A stretch of 64,000 nucleotides of DNA. It comes from Streptosporangium becharense (GTDB lineage Bacteria; Actinomycetota; Actinomycetes; Streptosporangiales; Streptosporangiaceae). The stretch spans positions 4,030,001-4,094,000 of the forward strand of contig NZ_JACHMP010000001.1 in the NCBI RefSeq assembly GCF_014204985.1. Reading direction: 5' to 3'. This document shows, piece after piece, positions 8,449-15,705 of the stretch (position 1 is the stretch's first letter; every line of letters starts with the position of its first letter). The notes beneath the pieces were generated by a model, which saw only the letters and a program-made list of their open reading frames with translations, made no database searches and was not told where the DNA came from. Made by a program: the position numbers and the translations under genes.

Positions 8449-10117
8449 GGCGGGCCACCATGGCGCGCAGCGCGGCCCGGTCGAGCTTGTCGGCCCGGCC
8501 GGAGCGGGGGAAGGCGTCGAGGGCCTCGATCCGGTCGGGCAGCGCGGCGGCGTCCACGATCCGGGGCAACGCCCCGCGCAGCAGGCCCTCGTCGTAGTCA
8601 CCGGTGGGGATGACGGCCAGGACGACCTCCTCGTCCCCGGTCTCCGGGTCGGCGAGTCCCACGATCGCGGCCTCCGCGACCCCGGGCAGCGCGGCGATGC
8701 CGGACTCGTACAGGCCGGGATAGATGTTGACCCCGTCGCGGAGGATCATGTCCTTCTTCCTGCCCAGCAGCACCAGCCGGTCCCCGTCGAGGCGGACCAG
8801 GTCGCCGGTGGCGACCTCCCGGAGCGGCTCCTCACCGAGGTAGCGCCGGGCGAGATGCGGCCCGGAGACGAACAGCTCCCCGTCGTCGGCGACCCGGACG
8901 CCGACCCCGGGCAGGGGCGTCCCGAGCAGGTCACCCTCGGCGTGGGCCAGTTTCTCCCGCGCCGAGGCGACGGCGATCGGCAGCGCCTCGGTCATCGCGT
9001 AGACCGACAGCACCTCGGGCCCGGCCTCGACGGCCCGGCGCAGGACGCCCGGCGGGGCCGGGGCCGCGCCGAGCAGCAGGTAGCGGAGCGTCTGCGGCAG
9101 CCGCGGGGTCCGGCGCAGGAGCCTGTCCAGGTGCACGGGGACGGCGAAGGTGTGGGTGGCCCGCCGCTCGGCCAGCTCCACGGCGAGGTCGCCGCCGCCG
9201 GGCAGCGACCAGGTCGCCCCGGCCATCAACGCCGGCAGGCCGAGCATCAGCTGGTCGGTGTGCACCACGTCGCCCGGACCCAGGGGGAAGGCGCTGCGGA
9301 ACAGCTCCAGCCCGGCCGCCAGTGATCCCCGGGTGTGCACCACGCCCCGGGGACGCGCGGTGGTCCCCGACGTGAAGATCACCGCCGCGGCCTGGTCGGC
9401 CATGGTCCGGCCCGCCGCCTGGTCCGTCGCGGTCCGGTCCGCTGTCGCGTCCGCCGGCCGATCCACCGCCTGCTCCGTCACGGCACGGTCCGTCACGGTA
9501 CGGTCCGTCATGGCACGGCCCGCCGCCCGATCCGCCGTGTCCGCTCCGTTCCGGGGGGTGAGGCCGGCGCGCAGGATCCGGGAGAGCCGCAGCGCGCCGC
9601 GGGGCACGCCCGGCAGCCACGGGCCCGTGTGGAGGTGCCGGACGGGCGTGCCCGGCAGCGGGTCACGCAGGTTGGGCAGGAGCAGGCCCCGACGGCGGGC
9701 CAGACCCTTGAGCGGCCCGCTCAGCGTGTACAGCAGTGACTCGGCGACCACCCAGGCCGGCCGGGTGGCCGCCATCCGGGCGGCGAGCACGTCAGGGGCC
9801 AGGCCGGGGTCGGCCAGCACGAGTGTCCCGCCCGCGGCCACCGACCCCAGTGCCAGCACCACCGCGTCCACCCCGGGCCGCACCGCGAACAGCACGCCGT
9901 CTCCCGGCTGCAACGCCCCACCGCCCGGGTGGGAGCCTGGGTGGGAAACGGTTCGTCGGGAGCGGGCGGGACGGCCGCCGGACATCGCCTCGCGGACCGA
10001 GGTCACCCGGCGGGCCAGTTCGCCGTAGGTGATCTCACGCCCCCGGCCGTCGACGAGGGCGGTGCGGCCGGGTTCGTGCCCGGCGGCGGACATGATCCCG
10101 CTGATGATGTCGTTCAT
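8441..10117 (-). CDS. Adenylate-forming enzyme, OleC-like (candidate beta-lactone synthetase)
   Basis: ANL-superfamily protein of 558 aa. Visible core motifs are the phosphate-binding VIFTSGTTARPRGVVHT, YAMTEALPIA (A5), GDLVRLDGDRLVLLGRKKDMI followed by DGVNIYPGLYES (A7–A8), and the C-terminal GRADKLDR with the acyl-adenylate lysine. In ole pathways OleC converts a beta-hydroxy acid to a beta-lactone; fatty acyl-AMP ligase is the alternative. ATG at 10117 overlaps the P450 stop as ATGA. An unusual low-complexity insertion of about 50 residues (nt about 9405–9545), built from repeats of the type TDRxVTDxA, sits immediately before the phosphate-binding motif. No OleB-type alpha/beta-hydrolase domain is fused. 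Confidence 0.85.
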   Translation of the reverse strand: MNDIISGIMSAAGHEPGRTALVDGRGREITYGELARRVTSVREAMSGGRPARSRRTVSHPGSHPGGGALQPGDGVLFAVRPGVDAVVLALGSVAAGGTLVLADPGLAPDVLAARMAATRPAWVVAESLLYTLSGPLKGLARRRGLLLPNLRDPLPGTPVRHLHTGPWLPGVPRGALRLSRILRAGLTPRNGADTADRAAGRAMTDRTVTDRAVTEQAVDRPADATADRTATDQAAGRTMADQAAAVIFTSGTTARPRGVVHTRGSLAAGLELFRSAFPLGPGDVVHTDQLMLGLPALMAGATWSLPGGGDLAVELAERRATHTFAVPVHLDRLLRRTPRLPQTLRYLLLGAAPAPPGVLRRAVEAGPEVLSVYAMTEALPIAVASAREKLAHAEGDLLGTPLPGVGVRVADDGELFVSGPHLARRYLGEEPLREVATGDLVRLDGDRLVLLGRKKDMILRDGVNIYPGLYESGIAALPGVAEAAIVGLADPETGDEEVVLAVIPTGDYDEGLLRGALPRIVDAAALPDRIEALDAFPRSGRADKLDRAALRAMVARRD

Positions 10118-11244
10118 GCGGCGCTGATCCACAGGTGCTCGTAGGTGGGGATGAGCACCCGCCTGGCCGCGCGTCGCCGTACGACGCGCACCCGGCGGGT
10201 GAGCAGGACCGAGGCCACCGCGCGGATCTCCGCCAGGGCCAGGGGGTAACCGATGCAGAAGTGCGGCCCGGCGCCGAACCAGATCCGCCGCAGCTCGGGC
10301 GGGTGCCCACGGGAGGGATCGAACGGCCCGTACGCCCTGGCGCAGTTGTGGGTGACGATCAGCACCCGGTCACCCGGTCGCACGGTCACCCGGCCGACGC
10401 GCGCGACCGCGCTCACCGAGCGCAGCATCACCGGGGTCGGCGTGGTGACCCGCATGGCCTCCTCGATCACCCGGTCCAGGTCGTCCACGGCGTCCGCCGG
10501 GACGCCGTGGTCGTGCAGGAGGGCGATGAGCCGGGGGACGAAGGTGGCGACCGTCTCGGTGCCCGTCAGGAAGAACGCCCCGGCCGCCCCCCTGGCCTCG
10601 GCGGCCGACAACCCCTGGGCCCGCATCCGGCCCATGACCGTCGACTCGTCTCCGGCCTCGTAGGCGGCCTGTGCGATGTCGCCGATCCGGTCCAGCACCC
10701 GCCGGGCGATCGCCACCTGCGGCTCCGAGAGCCGCCGCGAGCGCAGCGAGACCATGGAGACGACGCGCTCACCGTCGGCGAACAGTTCGCGGGCCCGCGC
10801 CTCGGACACCTCGCCCAGCCCGATCACCCGGCAGATCACCGCACCGGCCATCACCCGCATGGCGTCCACCAGGTCCACGGTCTCGCCCCGGTCCAGCCGC
10901 GCCGACAGGTCCGCGAGCGGGCGGTTCAGCACGTCGTCCACCTGCGCGGAGACGTAGGAGGTGGTGAACAGCGGCATCAGCTTCCTGCGCAGCGCCAGGT
11001 GCGCGGGTCCCTCCATGTTGAGCAGCACGGAGGGGCCCAGCACCGGCGTCCACAGGTCACCGGGCGATCCGGGGCCGTCCTTGCGGAAACGCTCGTCCGT
11101 CAGCACCGCGCGCGCGGTGGCGGCGTCGTTGACCACCACCCCCAGCCCCGGCACCCGGACCACGGGACCCAGGCGGGCCAGCGTCCGGATGAGCGGATAG
11201 GCCACGGGGTGGGCGGCCAGGTGGAGCCGTGTCTCGTGGTTCAC
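10114..11244 (-). CDS. Cytochrome P450
   Basis: Soluble class I-type P450 of 376 aa. The heme-binding loop FGAGPHFCIGYPLA has the thiolate Cys at residue 330. The ExxR pair is EAMR (Glu262, Arg265). The I-helix oxygen-binding segment is FFLTGTETVATF (228–231). The start is GTG 11244, overlapping the stop of the glycosyltransferase (GTGA); the longer frame to 11964 is the shadow of that gene. As the third gene of the ole-like operon it probably oxidises the assembled acyl chain or lactone. No dedicated ferredoxin or reductase gene is adjacent. Substrate unknown. Confidence 0.92.
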   Translation of the reverse strand: MNHETRLHLAAHPVAYPLIRTLARLGPVVRVPGLGVVVNDAATARAVLTDERFRKDGPGSPGDLWTPVLGPSVLLNMEGPAHLALRRKLMPLFTTSYVSAQVDDVLNRPLADLSARLDRGETVDLVDAMRVMAGAVICRVIGLGEVSEARARELFADGERVVSMVSLRSRRLSEPQVAIARRVLDRIGDIAQAAYEAGDESTVMGRMRAQGLSAAEARGAAGAFFLTGTETVATFVPRLIALLHDHGVPADAVDDLDRVIEEAMRVTTPTPVMLRSVSAVARVGRVTVRPGDRVLIVTHNCARAYGPFDPSRGHPPELRRIWFGAGPHFCIGYPLALAEIRAVASVLLTRRVRVVRRRAARRVLIPTYEHLWISAA

Positions 11245-11972
11245 CGGATGTCGATCACTGCGGGACGGTGGCGGTGGTCGGCGTACCAGGCGAGGGTGCC
11301 CACCAGCCCGTACGCGCGGAGCCTGCGCACCGAGCCGAAGACCACCACGTCGCGGCGCGAGGCGTACGCGGAGGTGAGCAGGCGGACCCGGTTGACCAGG
11401 GCTCGGTCCTCGTGCACCTCCTCGATGGCGGTCCGGGGGAAGCCGCCCGCCCGCTGGTAGAGGTCCGCGGTGATGGCGAGGGAGCAGCCGGGCATCATCA
11501 CGTACGGACCCCGGTAGCGCGGGTCCCGGTTGCCCGGCCGGAAACGCCCGAACGTCGCGGCCACCTCGATCACGAACGGGATGAGGCGGCGCTCCCAGAG
11601 CTTCAGCGGGAACTCGTCGGTCCGGGGCCGCAGTCGCCCGCCGACCATCTCCAGCCCGTCGCCGAACGCCCGCCGGATGTTGCGCACCCAGTCGGGCCGG
11701 GGCAGGCAGTCGGCGTCGGTCCTGGCCAGGTGGGTCGCGCCGTGCTCGATGGCGTGGCGCATGCCGGTGTCGGAGGCCGCACCCGTGCCCTTCCTGGTCT
11801 CGACGATCACCTCGACGCCGTGCCGCCGCGCGATCTCGGCGGTGCCGTCGGTGCTCGCGTTGTCCACCACGAGCAGGGTGAAGTCGCGGTCGTCCTGCTC
11901 GGCCAGCGCCTTCAGCGTCGCCTCGATCCCCGCCGCCTCGTTGTAGGCGGGGACGATCACCCACAGGTTCAT
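11241..11972 (-). CDS. Family 2 glycosyltransferase
   Basis: GT-A fold protein of 243 aa. It begins MNLWVIVPAYNEAAGIEATLKAL, then VVDNASTDGTAEIARRHG, then a DxD-type motif in RTDADCLPRPDW, with PGCSLAITADLYQRAGGFP as the acceptor-side segment and HEDRAL resembling the ED motif of GT2 enzymes. ATG at 11972 overlaps the stop of the condensing-enzyme gene by one base (TGATG). It has no membrane helices, so it is probably a cytoplasmic nucleotide-sugar-dependent enzyme. Presence inside the ole-like operon suggests the product is glycosylated, but donor and acceptor cannot be read from sequence. Confidence 0.88.
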   Translation of the reverse strand: MNLWVIVPAYNEAAGIEATLKALAEQDDRDFTLLVVDNASTDGTAEIARRHGVEVIVETRKGTGAASDTGMRHAIEHGATHLARTDADCLPRPDWVRNIRRAFGDGLEMVGGRLRPRTDEFPLKLWERRLIPFVIEVAATFGRFRPGNRDPRYRGPYVMMPGCSLAITADLYQRAGGFPRTAIEEVHEDRALVNRVRLLTSAYASRRDVVVFGSVRRLRAYGLVGTLAWYADHRHRPAVIDIR

Positions 11973-12931
11973 CACATCTCCGCCAGCATCACGCCGGTGC
12001 TGATTCCGCCGCCGAGACCGAGGAGCGCCACCCGGTCGCCCGGCCGCCAGCCGCCGAGCGCGAGCTGGAGCGGCAGCGAGGTCGAGGCGCAGTTGCCGTG
12101 TTCGGGCAGGCTGACCACGAGTTTGTCCTCGGGGATCTCCAGCACCCGGGCCAGGAAGCGCAGGTAGGGCAACGCCACCTGGTGCACTGCCACGATGGCG
12201 AAGTCGTCCCAGGTCAGGCCGGTGCGCTTGAGCGCGTTGAGGAAGATGTCCGGGCCGGCCAGCTCGAACGCCTCCTTGAGCCTGCGTCCGTCGCCCCGGA
12301 AGTAGGAGTACTCCGGGTCACGCGGGTGCGCCGAACCGCCACCCGGCAGCGTGCCGACCGCCCACGCCGTGGAGTCGGCCGCGAAGTCGCGGTAGAAGAT
12401 GCCGCGTGCCGGGTCGGCCTCGACCAGCACCGCGGCCCCGGAGTCCGACAGCGTGTAACCGGCGAAGGAGTCGACGAACTGAGCGCGGTCCCTGACCTGC
12501 CAGCGGACGGCCCGCGACGGGACCTCGCCCGAGCAGACCAGCACCTTGCGGTGCGCGCCGGACAGGATCAGGGCCTCGGCCACCTGGATCCCGTTGAGCA
12601 TGCTGTTGCAGGCGTTCTTGACGTCGAACACCGGGCACGAGAGCCCGAGCTTGGCCGCCACGATGTGCGCGGTCGCCGGCTCGACCATGTCCTGCGACGC
12701 CGACGCGAAGATGAGCAGGTCGACGTCCGCGTGGTCGAGCCCGCGCGCGGCACCGACGGCCAGGTCCGACGCCTGCTCGCCGTCGCGGGCCACATGGCGC
12801 GTGCGGATCCCCGTCAACCGCTCGATGACGCCTCCGTGGGGGGCGTAGCCCTCGATCCGCCGTTCCACGTCCGCACTGGACAAGGTCTGTTCCGGCAGAC
12901 AGGTCGCGACGCCCGTGATCCGGGCTTTCAT
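11972..12931 (-). CDS. 3-oxoacyl-ACP synthase III / OleA-like condensing enzyme
   Basis: Thiolase-fold enzyme of 319 aa with a complete FabH/OleA triad: Cys108 in VKNACNSML, His250 in VAVHQVALPYL and Asn280 in EHGNCASTS. The final segment ALLGLGGGISTG is the usual glycine-rich C-terminus. FabH primes fatty-acid synthesis, while OleA performs head-to-head Claisen condensation of two acyl-CoAs. Linkage to OleC- and OleD-like genes favours an OleA-like reaction, but HxQ with Val rather than PHQAN is only suggestive. ATG at 12931 has GGGAG at good spacing. It is the promoter-proximal gene of the operon, divergent from the MFS gene across a 330-bp region with short repeats. Confidence 0.88.
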   Translation of the reverse strand: MKARITGVATCLPEQTLSSADVERRIEGYAPHGGVIERLTGIRTRHVARDGEQASDLAVGAARGLDHADVDLLIFASASQDMVEPATAHIVAAKLGLSCPVFDVKNACNSMLNGIQVAEALILSGAHRKVLVCSGEVPSRAVRWQVRDRAQFVDSFAGYTLSDSGAAVLVEADPARGIFYRDFAADSTAWAVGTLPGGGSAHPRDPEYSYFRGDGRRLKEAFELAGPDIFLNALKRTGLTWDDFAIVAVHQVALPYLRFLARVLEIPEDKLVVSLPEHGNCASTSLPLQLALGGWRPGDRVALLGLGGGISTGVMLAEM

Positions 12932-13051
12932 CGATCTCCCTTGGTAGCGTCAAATCTTCACATGCCCGCGCAATGTATCGAAAAGGCTGGCATTTGTCCT
13001 GGTCACGAGAGCGAGATCCGACTCATGCGCGTGACAGCCGCTGACCCGGAG

Positions 13052-13137
13052 GCGGTCAGGCGGGGATCGGGAACGGCCGGGCGAGGGTGGGGAGCGGTCA
13101 GGCGGGGTTGGGGAACGGCCGGGCGGGGGCGGCTGGA
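13052..13137. repeat. Two tandem copies of a degenerate 42-bp unit
   Basis: GCGGTCAGGCGGGG starts at 13052 and again at 13094, followed in both cases by GGGAACGGCCGGGCG at the same offset. It lies in the 330-bp region between the divergent oleA-like and MFS genes. I see no coding potential there. Confidence 0.75.
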
Positions 13138-13186
13138 GAGGGCCGCGGGCGGTGGCCGGGAGGGCGGGGATGCGCCACAGGGCGGC

Positions 13187-13228
13187 GGCTCCCGTTTGTG
13201 CCGGGAAGGCTCCCGTTTGTGCCGGGAA
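13187..13228. promoter_or_regulatory. Two tandem 21-bp units, each holding TCCCG-N7-CGGGA
   Basis: Two perfect 21-bp copies lie directly end to end (13187–13207 and 13208–13228). Each contains the inverted repeat TCCCG-TTTGTGC-CGGGA. The pair ends 34 bp before the ATG of the MFS transporter. Tandem dyads spaced exactly two helical turns apart are the typical form of a repressor operator; no cognate regulator is identified. Confidence 0.55.
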
Positions 13229-13261
13229 TGAGTAGATCTTTCATGGGTAGCCGGTGCCGCC

Positions 13262-14701
13262 ATGAGCGACGTTCGGTTGGGGACGGTGACCACGAAGGTC
13301 CCCGCGCGGTTGGACCGGTTGCCATGGTCACGATGGCACTGGATGATCATCATCGGTCTCGGTACCGTCTGGATCCTCGACGGCCTCGAAGTGACCATCA
13401 TCGGGAACCTCTCCGCGCAGCTCGCCAAGGAGGGCAGCGGCCTGGCGATCACCCAGGCCCAGGTGGCGGGCACGGCCGCCGCCCTCTACGTGGCCGGGGC
13501 GTGTCTCGGGGCGTTGTTCTTCGGGTGGCTCACCGACCGGTTCGGCCGCAAGAAGATGTTCATCATCACCATGGCGGTCTACCTGGTCGCCACCGCCGCG
13601 ACCGCGTTCTCGTTCTCCGCGTGGTGGTTCTTCCTGTTCCGTTTCCTGACCGGGTTCGGCATCGGCGGTGAGTACGCCGCCATCAACTCGGCCATCGATG
13701 AGCTCATCCCGAGCCGCCACCGGGGCCGGATCGACGTCGTCATCAACGGCAGCTACTGGCTCGGTGCCGCCGGTGGCGCGCTGTTGACCGTGCCGCTGCT
13801 CAACGACCTCCCGCTGAACATCGGCTGGCGGGTCGCGTTCGGCCTGGGGGTGTTCCTCGGCCTGGCCATCCTGCTGGTGCGCAGGCACGTGCCGGAGAGC
13901 CCGCGCTGGCTGTTCATCCACGGGAAGGGCGAGGAGGCCGAACGACTCGTCGAGGAGGCCGAGGAGCGGGTCGAGTGCGAGAAGGGCGTGCGGCTGGAGG
14001 AACCCGAGCAGTCGATGACCATCCACCAGCGCAAGGCCATCGGATTCGGCCAGATCGCGCACACGATGGTCGCCCGTTACCCTAAGCGCACGATCCTCGG
14101 ACTGTCGCTCTTCATCGGCCAGGCGTTCCTGTACAACGCCATCACCTTCGGGTACGCGCAGATCCTGTCGACCTTCTTCGGCATCGACACCGACACCGGC
14201 TACTTCTTCGCGGTCATCGCGATCGGCAACTTCCTCGGCCCGCTGCTGCTCGGGCGGCTGTTCGACACGGTCGGCCGCGTTCCCATGATCTCCGGCACCT
14301 ACATCGGGTCCGGTGTGCTGCTCCTCGGTACGGCCTGGCTGTTCAACCAGGGCGTGCTGACCGCCGTCACGCTGACCGCCTGCTGGTGCGTGGTGCTCTT
14401 CTTCGCCTCCGCCGGAGCGAGCGCCGCCTACCTGACCGTCAGCGAGATCTTCCCGATGGAGACGCGGGCGATGGCCATCGCGTTCTTCTACGCGGTCGGC
14501 ACCTTCATCGGAGGTGTCGCCGGTCCGCTGGTCTTCGCCGGTCTGGTGGAGAGCGGCAGGCATGGTGACACCGCGCTGGCCTTCTGCATCGGGGCGGTCC
14601 TCATGATCGCGGCAGGGCTGGTGGAGGTCTTCCTGGGCGTCAAGGCAGAGGGCAAGGGACTGGAGGACATCGCCGAACCGCTGAGCGCCGTCTCCCGCTG
14701 A
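13262..14701 (+). CDS. MFS transporter (sugar/aromatic-acid porter type)
   Basis: Twelve-helix major facilitator of 479 aa. GWLTDRFGRKKMFI is the MFS signature between helices 2 and 3, and RFLTGFGIGGEYAAINSAIDEL matches the helix 4/5 region of sugar-porter and aromatic-acid/H+ symporter families. PESPRWL and the central Glu-rich loop (about 215–245) also fit the sugar-porter type, and GRLFDTVGRVP repeats the signature in the second half. ATG at 13262 follows a weak ribosome site. The substrate is unknown. The tandem 21-bp dyads upstream suggest repression. Confidence 0.88.
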   Translation: MSDVRLGTVTTKVPARLDRLPWSRWHWMIIIGLGTVWILDGLEVTIIGNLSAQLAKEGSGLAITQAQVAGTAAALYVAGACLGALFFGWLTDRFGRKKMFIITMAVYLVATAATAFSFSAWWFFLFRFLTGFGIGGEYAAINSAIDELIPSRHRGRIDVVINGSYWLGAAGGALLTVPLLNDLPLNIGWRVAFGLGVFLGLAILLVRRHVPESPRWLFIHGKGEEAERLVEEAEERVECEKGVRLEEPEQSMTIHQRKAIGFGQIAHTMVARYPKRTILGLSLFIGQAFLYNAITFGYAQILSTFFGIDTDTGYFFAVIAIGNFLGPLLLGRLFDTVGRVPMISGTYIGSGVLLLGTAWLFNQGVLTAVTLTACWCVVLFFASAGASAAYLTVSEIFPMETRAMAIAFFYAVGTFIGGVAGPLVFAGLVESGRHGDTALAFCIGAVLMIAAGLVEVFLGVKAEGKGLEDIAEPLSAVSR

Positions 14702-14832
14702 GTGTCGCCTCCGCTGGGTGCGGCCCTCCGCAAGACGTCCCGGTCCGGTGGCGTCGTGGCCCACACCCGGGCCGGGACGCCTCCGGTGCCGCGGTGCGAG
14801 TGCGGGAGCCGGGGGCGGGACGGGTGGCTTGG

Positions 14833-14849
14833 TACGATAGTGATTATCA
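14833..14849 (+). promoter_or_regulatory. Candidate SmtB/ArsR operator overlapping a promoter
   Basis: TACGAT (14833–14838) is a plausible -10 box, and it is followed at once by the palindrome TGATTATCA (14841–14849), 27 bp before the ATG of the ArsR-type gene. AT-rich dyads of this sort are typical autoregulatory sites of metal-sensing ArsR/SmtB repressors. Inference from position and symmetry. Confidence 0.45.
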
Positions 14850-14875
14850 TTGAGCAGTTGTTCAGGAGTATGCCC

Positions 14876-15256
14876 ATGAAAGCCGCCACCCGCCTGGACA
14901 CGTGCACGACGGTCGAGCCCGACGAGGCCAGGGTGGCGGCGACCCGCGACCGGCTCGTCACGTCGGAGGAGGCCACCCGGCTGGCCGAACTGTTCCGGCT
15001 GCTCGGCGACCCGACTCGGGCCCGCCTGCTGTACGCGCTGCTGGAGGCCGGAGAGTTGTGCGTCTGCGACCTCACCGAGACGGTCGAGGTCAGCGACACC
15101 GCGGTGTCGCACGCGCTGCGGTTGTTGCGGACGGCGGGCATCGTGGCGAGCCGTCGGGCCGGGCGGATGATCTACTACCGCCTCGCCGACGCCCACGTCC
15201 GCATGCTTCTCGACCTCAGCCGCGAGCATCTGCGCCACGAGATCGTCAAGGGGTGA
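14876..15256 (+). CDS. ArsR/SmtB-family metal-sensing repressor
   Basis: Winged-helix protein of 126 aa. LAELFRLLGDPTRARLLYALLEAGELCVCDLTETVEVSDTAVSHALRLLRTAGIVASRRAGRMIYYRLAD is a textbook ArsR domain. The CVCDL motif in the alpha3 region and the extra N-terminal Cys (DTCTTV) are the kind of thiolates used by CadC/ArsR-type sensors; the C-terminal His-rich stretch DAHVRMLLDLSREHLRHE resembles alpha5 zinc sites. It could thus sense Zn, Cd, Ni or Co. I chose ATG 14876 (AGGAG seven bases upstream) over ATG 14870, which is too close. No metal exporter is adjacent; the MFS gene upstream is the nearest transporter. Confidence 0.9.
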   Translation: MKAATRLDTCTTVEPDEARVAATRDRLVTSEEATRLAELFRLLGDPTRARLLYALLEAGELCVCDLTETVEVSDTAVSHALRLLRTAGIVASRRAGRMIYYRLADAHVRMLLDLSREHLRHEIVKG

Positions 15257-15320
15257 CCCGCGGAGCGGTGCCCCCGGGGCCCGCGGGGCACCGCCGTCCC
15301 TGCCGTCCCGGCCTTTCCGA

Positions 15321-15390
15321 TATCCCCGCGTGTCCCCGCGTGTTCCCGCATGCCCCCGCATGCCCCCGCATGCCCCCGCGTGTTCCCGCC
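15321..15390. repeat. Seven-unit 10-bp tandem repeat
   Basis: Seven consecutive decamers related to TGCCCCCGCA run in register from 15321 to 15390; two are identical and the others differ by one to three bases. The period is close to one helical turn. It lies in the 449-bp gap between the ArsR gene and the solute-binding protein, which otherwise contains no gene I can support. Confidence 0.85.
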
Positions 15391-15705
15391 ACCGGCCCGT
15401 GACTCATAAGATCGTTGACCATGCTCGGCGGTGCCGTACGGGCGGCTCGCACCCTCCTGCCCGGACCGGCCCGCCGAGCGGCCGGCGACCCGTGAAGGCG
15501 TCGCCGGTCCCCAGGCGGTTCTTCGGCCGGACACGCGGTGATCGCCGGAGGTGGTGTCATGCCCGCGGTGCCGGGCAGGGGGGTTCTCCTTGATCACCTG
15601 ATCACCGGGCGGCTCGCGTCGGCTCGGCGACCGTGTGCCGCAGTATCCGTGCCCGTCGCCGAGCCGGGCGTTGTCACCCGATGGTCATTTCGATGGAGGT
15701 TATGC

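Noticed and set aside
10114-11964. 616-residue fusion of a Pro/Arg-rich N-terminus to the P450
   Set aside because: The extra N-terminal part is the shadow of the glycosyltransferase gene; GTG 11244 with stop overlap is the natural start.
13328-15361. Minus-strand open frame of 677 codons across the MFS and ArsR genes
   Set aside because: Spans two well-defined plus-strand genes and shows only composition-driven sequence.
15321-15390. CRISPR array
   Set aside because: The repeats are contiguous decamers without spacers, and no cas genes are present; the same applies to the other tandem arrays in the window.
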